Assembly (NCBI GenBank): GCA_963931865.1
Contig: OZ007516.1
Coordinates: forward strand, 9,672,464-9,736,463
Direction of reading: 5' to 3'
Length of the DNA stretch: 64,000 nt
DNA from: Axinella damicornis
Lineage: Eukaryota; Porifera; Demospongiae; Axinellida; Axinellidae
Positions 63,579 to 64,000 of this stretch are shown piece after piece. The position numbers were made by a program, and so were the translations under genes. Every line of letters begins with the position of its first letter. The stretch's first letter is position 1. The notes below the pieces were generated by a model. The model made no database searches and was not told where the DNA came from. It worked only from the letters and a program-made list of their open reading frames with translations.

Positions 63579-64000
63579 GCAAATGGCCTCGATGAGAGGT
63601 TTAATCAGACCCTCCAGAACATGCTAGTTAAGTATATCGATGCCAAGAGAAGTGCATGGAGTTCATACCTGGATACTTGCGTTTTCGCCTATAATACTTG
63701 TCGTCATGAGTCTACTCAATTCACACCCTTTGAGTTGATGTTCGGACGGCAGGCCACCCTACCAATTGACATAGGTCTTCACAAGCAACTCCCAGAAGAA
63801 GCTTCCAATGCGTTTCAAGACGAGGAGCCAGACATGGACTAAGTTGCAGAGGAGAGGGTGAAGTGACTTGAAGCAGCCAAAGAGAACATTCTAGAGGCTC
63901 AACGGAAGCAGAAGGCAGTATACGATCGAAAGCATGCGAAACCAGAAGCCTATCAGGTTGATCAACTTGTCCTGAAGAAGGATTTCACTAGAAAGAAGAG
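63579..64000 (+). pseudogene. Ty3/gypsy-type integrase, exon C with in-frame stops
   Basis: The frame reads ANGLDERFNQTLQNMLVK, AWSSYLDTCVFAYNT and HESTQFTPFELMFGRQ, then ATLPIDIGL: the catalytic Glu (DER) and the C-terminal half of the integrase core. It meets TAA at 63840 and TGA at 63864, yet the same frame continues as protein-like sequence (LEAAKENILEAQRKQKA, VYDRKHAKPE) to the window end. The gene is thus recently disabled or carries errors. Spliced structure and lack of nearby LTR, protease or RT suggest a host-adopted integrase gene (compare GIN1 and KRBA2-type genes) rather than a retrotransposon. Confidence 0.85.

Overview
This is a eukaryotic, almost certainly animal (metazoan) nuclear scaffold. 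It carries spliceosomal GT..AG exons, long C and G homopolymers, CA/GT microsatellites, tRNA-derived SINEs and many classes of eukaryotic transposon (non-LTR, Penelope-like, Helitron, Ty3/gypsy-type integrase, TIR elements). It also holds recognisable pieces of animal housekeeping genes (UHRF1, IP3 receptor, XRN2/Rat1). Short introns, a very dense mixture of small hairpin elements and the RING family near 60 kb would suit a sponge or another early-branching marine invertebrate, but that placement is an inference. There is a 200-base assembly gap at 42659-42858, and no complete, intact host gene is visible.

Layout. 0-13 kb: hairpin elements, a candidate coding exon at 354-476, an inverted repeat locus (2.5-4.9 kb), two copies of a ~1 kb dispersed segment (4.96-6.24 and 11.31-12.26 kb), a dead LINE 3' end with a CX2CX8HX4C knuckle (6.3-6.8 kb), and an 85-bp satellite interrupted by a MITE with a clear target duplication. 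13-26 kb: old diverged minisatellites, a membrane-protein exon (19869-20013), two related tRNA-derived SINEs, and several TIR/foldback elements, three of them with target-site duplications of TA, TTA and 9 bp. 27-31 kb: fragments of a UHRF1-like gene (PHD and RING exons, each with a stop at a conserved site) and two copies of an IP3-receptor exon. 34-39 kb: minus-strand exons of a possible leishmanolysin-like peptidase, TIR elements with GCCGCC hairpins, and a family of ~50-bp hairpins flanked by 8-12 bp duplications. 40-45 kb: a disrupted LINE, a 29-bp satellite, the assembly gap and a Helitron fragment with a 57-bp in-frame repeat. 45.2-57.1 kb: a large inverted duplication (arms about 5.6 and 4.1 kb) carrying XRN2 exon fragments and nested foldback elements; its left arm alone holds a reverse transcriptase with four C-terminal C2HC fingers. 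57-64 kb: a TA-flanked MITE, a Penelope-like endonuclease ORF, modules of a RING-type gene separated by arrays of a 55-bp repeat, and a Ty3/gypsy-type integrase split by two canonical introns and interrupted by stops.

The window reads mainly as a repeat-rich locus in which host gene fragments, each missing its central or catalytic domain, sit between many small hairpin or TIR elements. The most unusual signals are the tiny hairpin family with 8-12 bp duplications, the palindromic XRN2 locus, the intron-containing integrase and the modular RING locus. All family assignments were made by reading the translations; no database search was possible.
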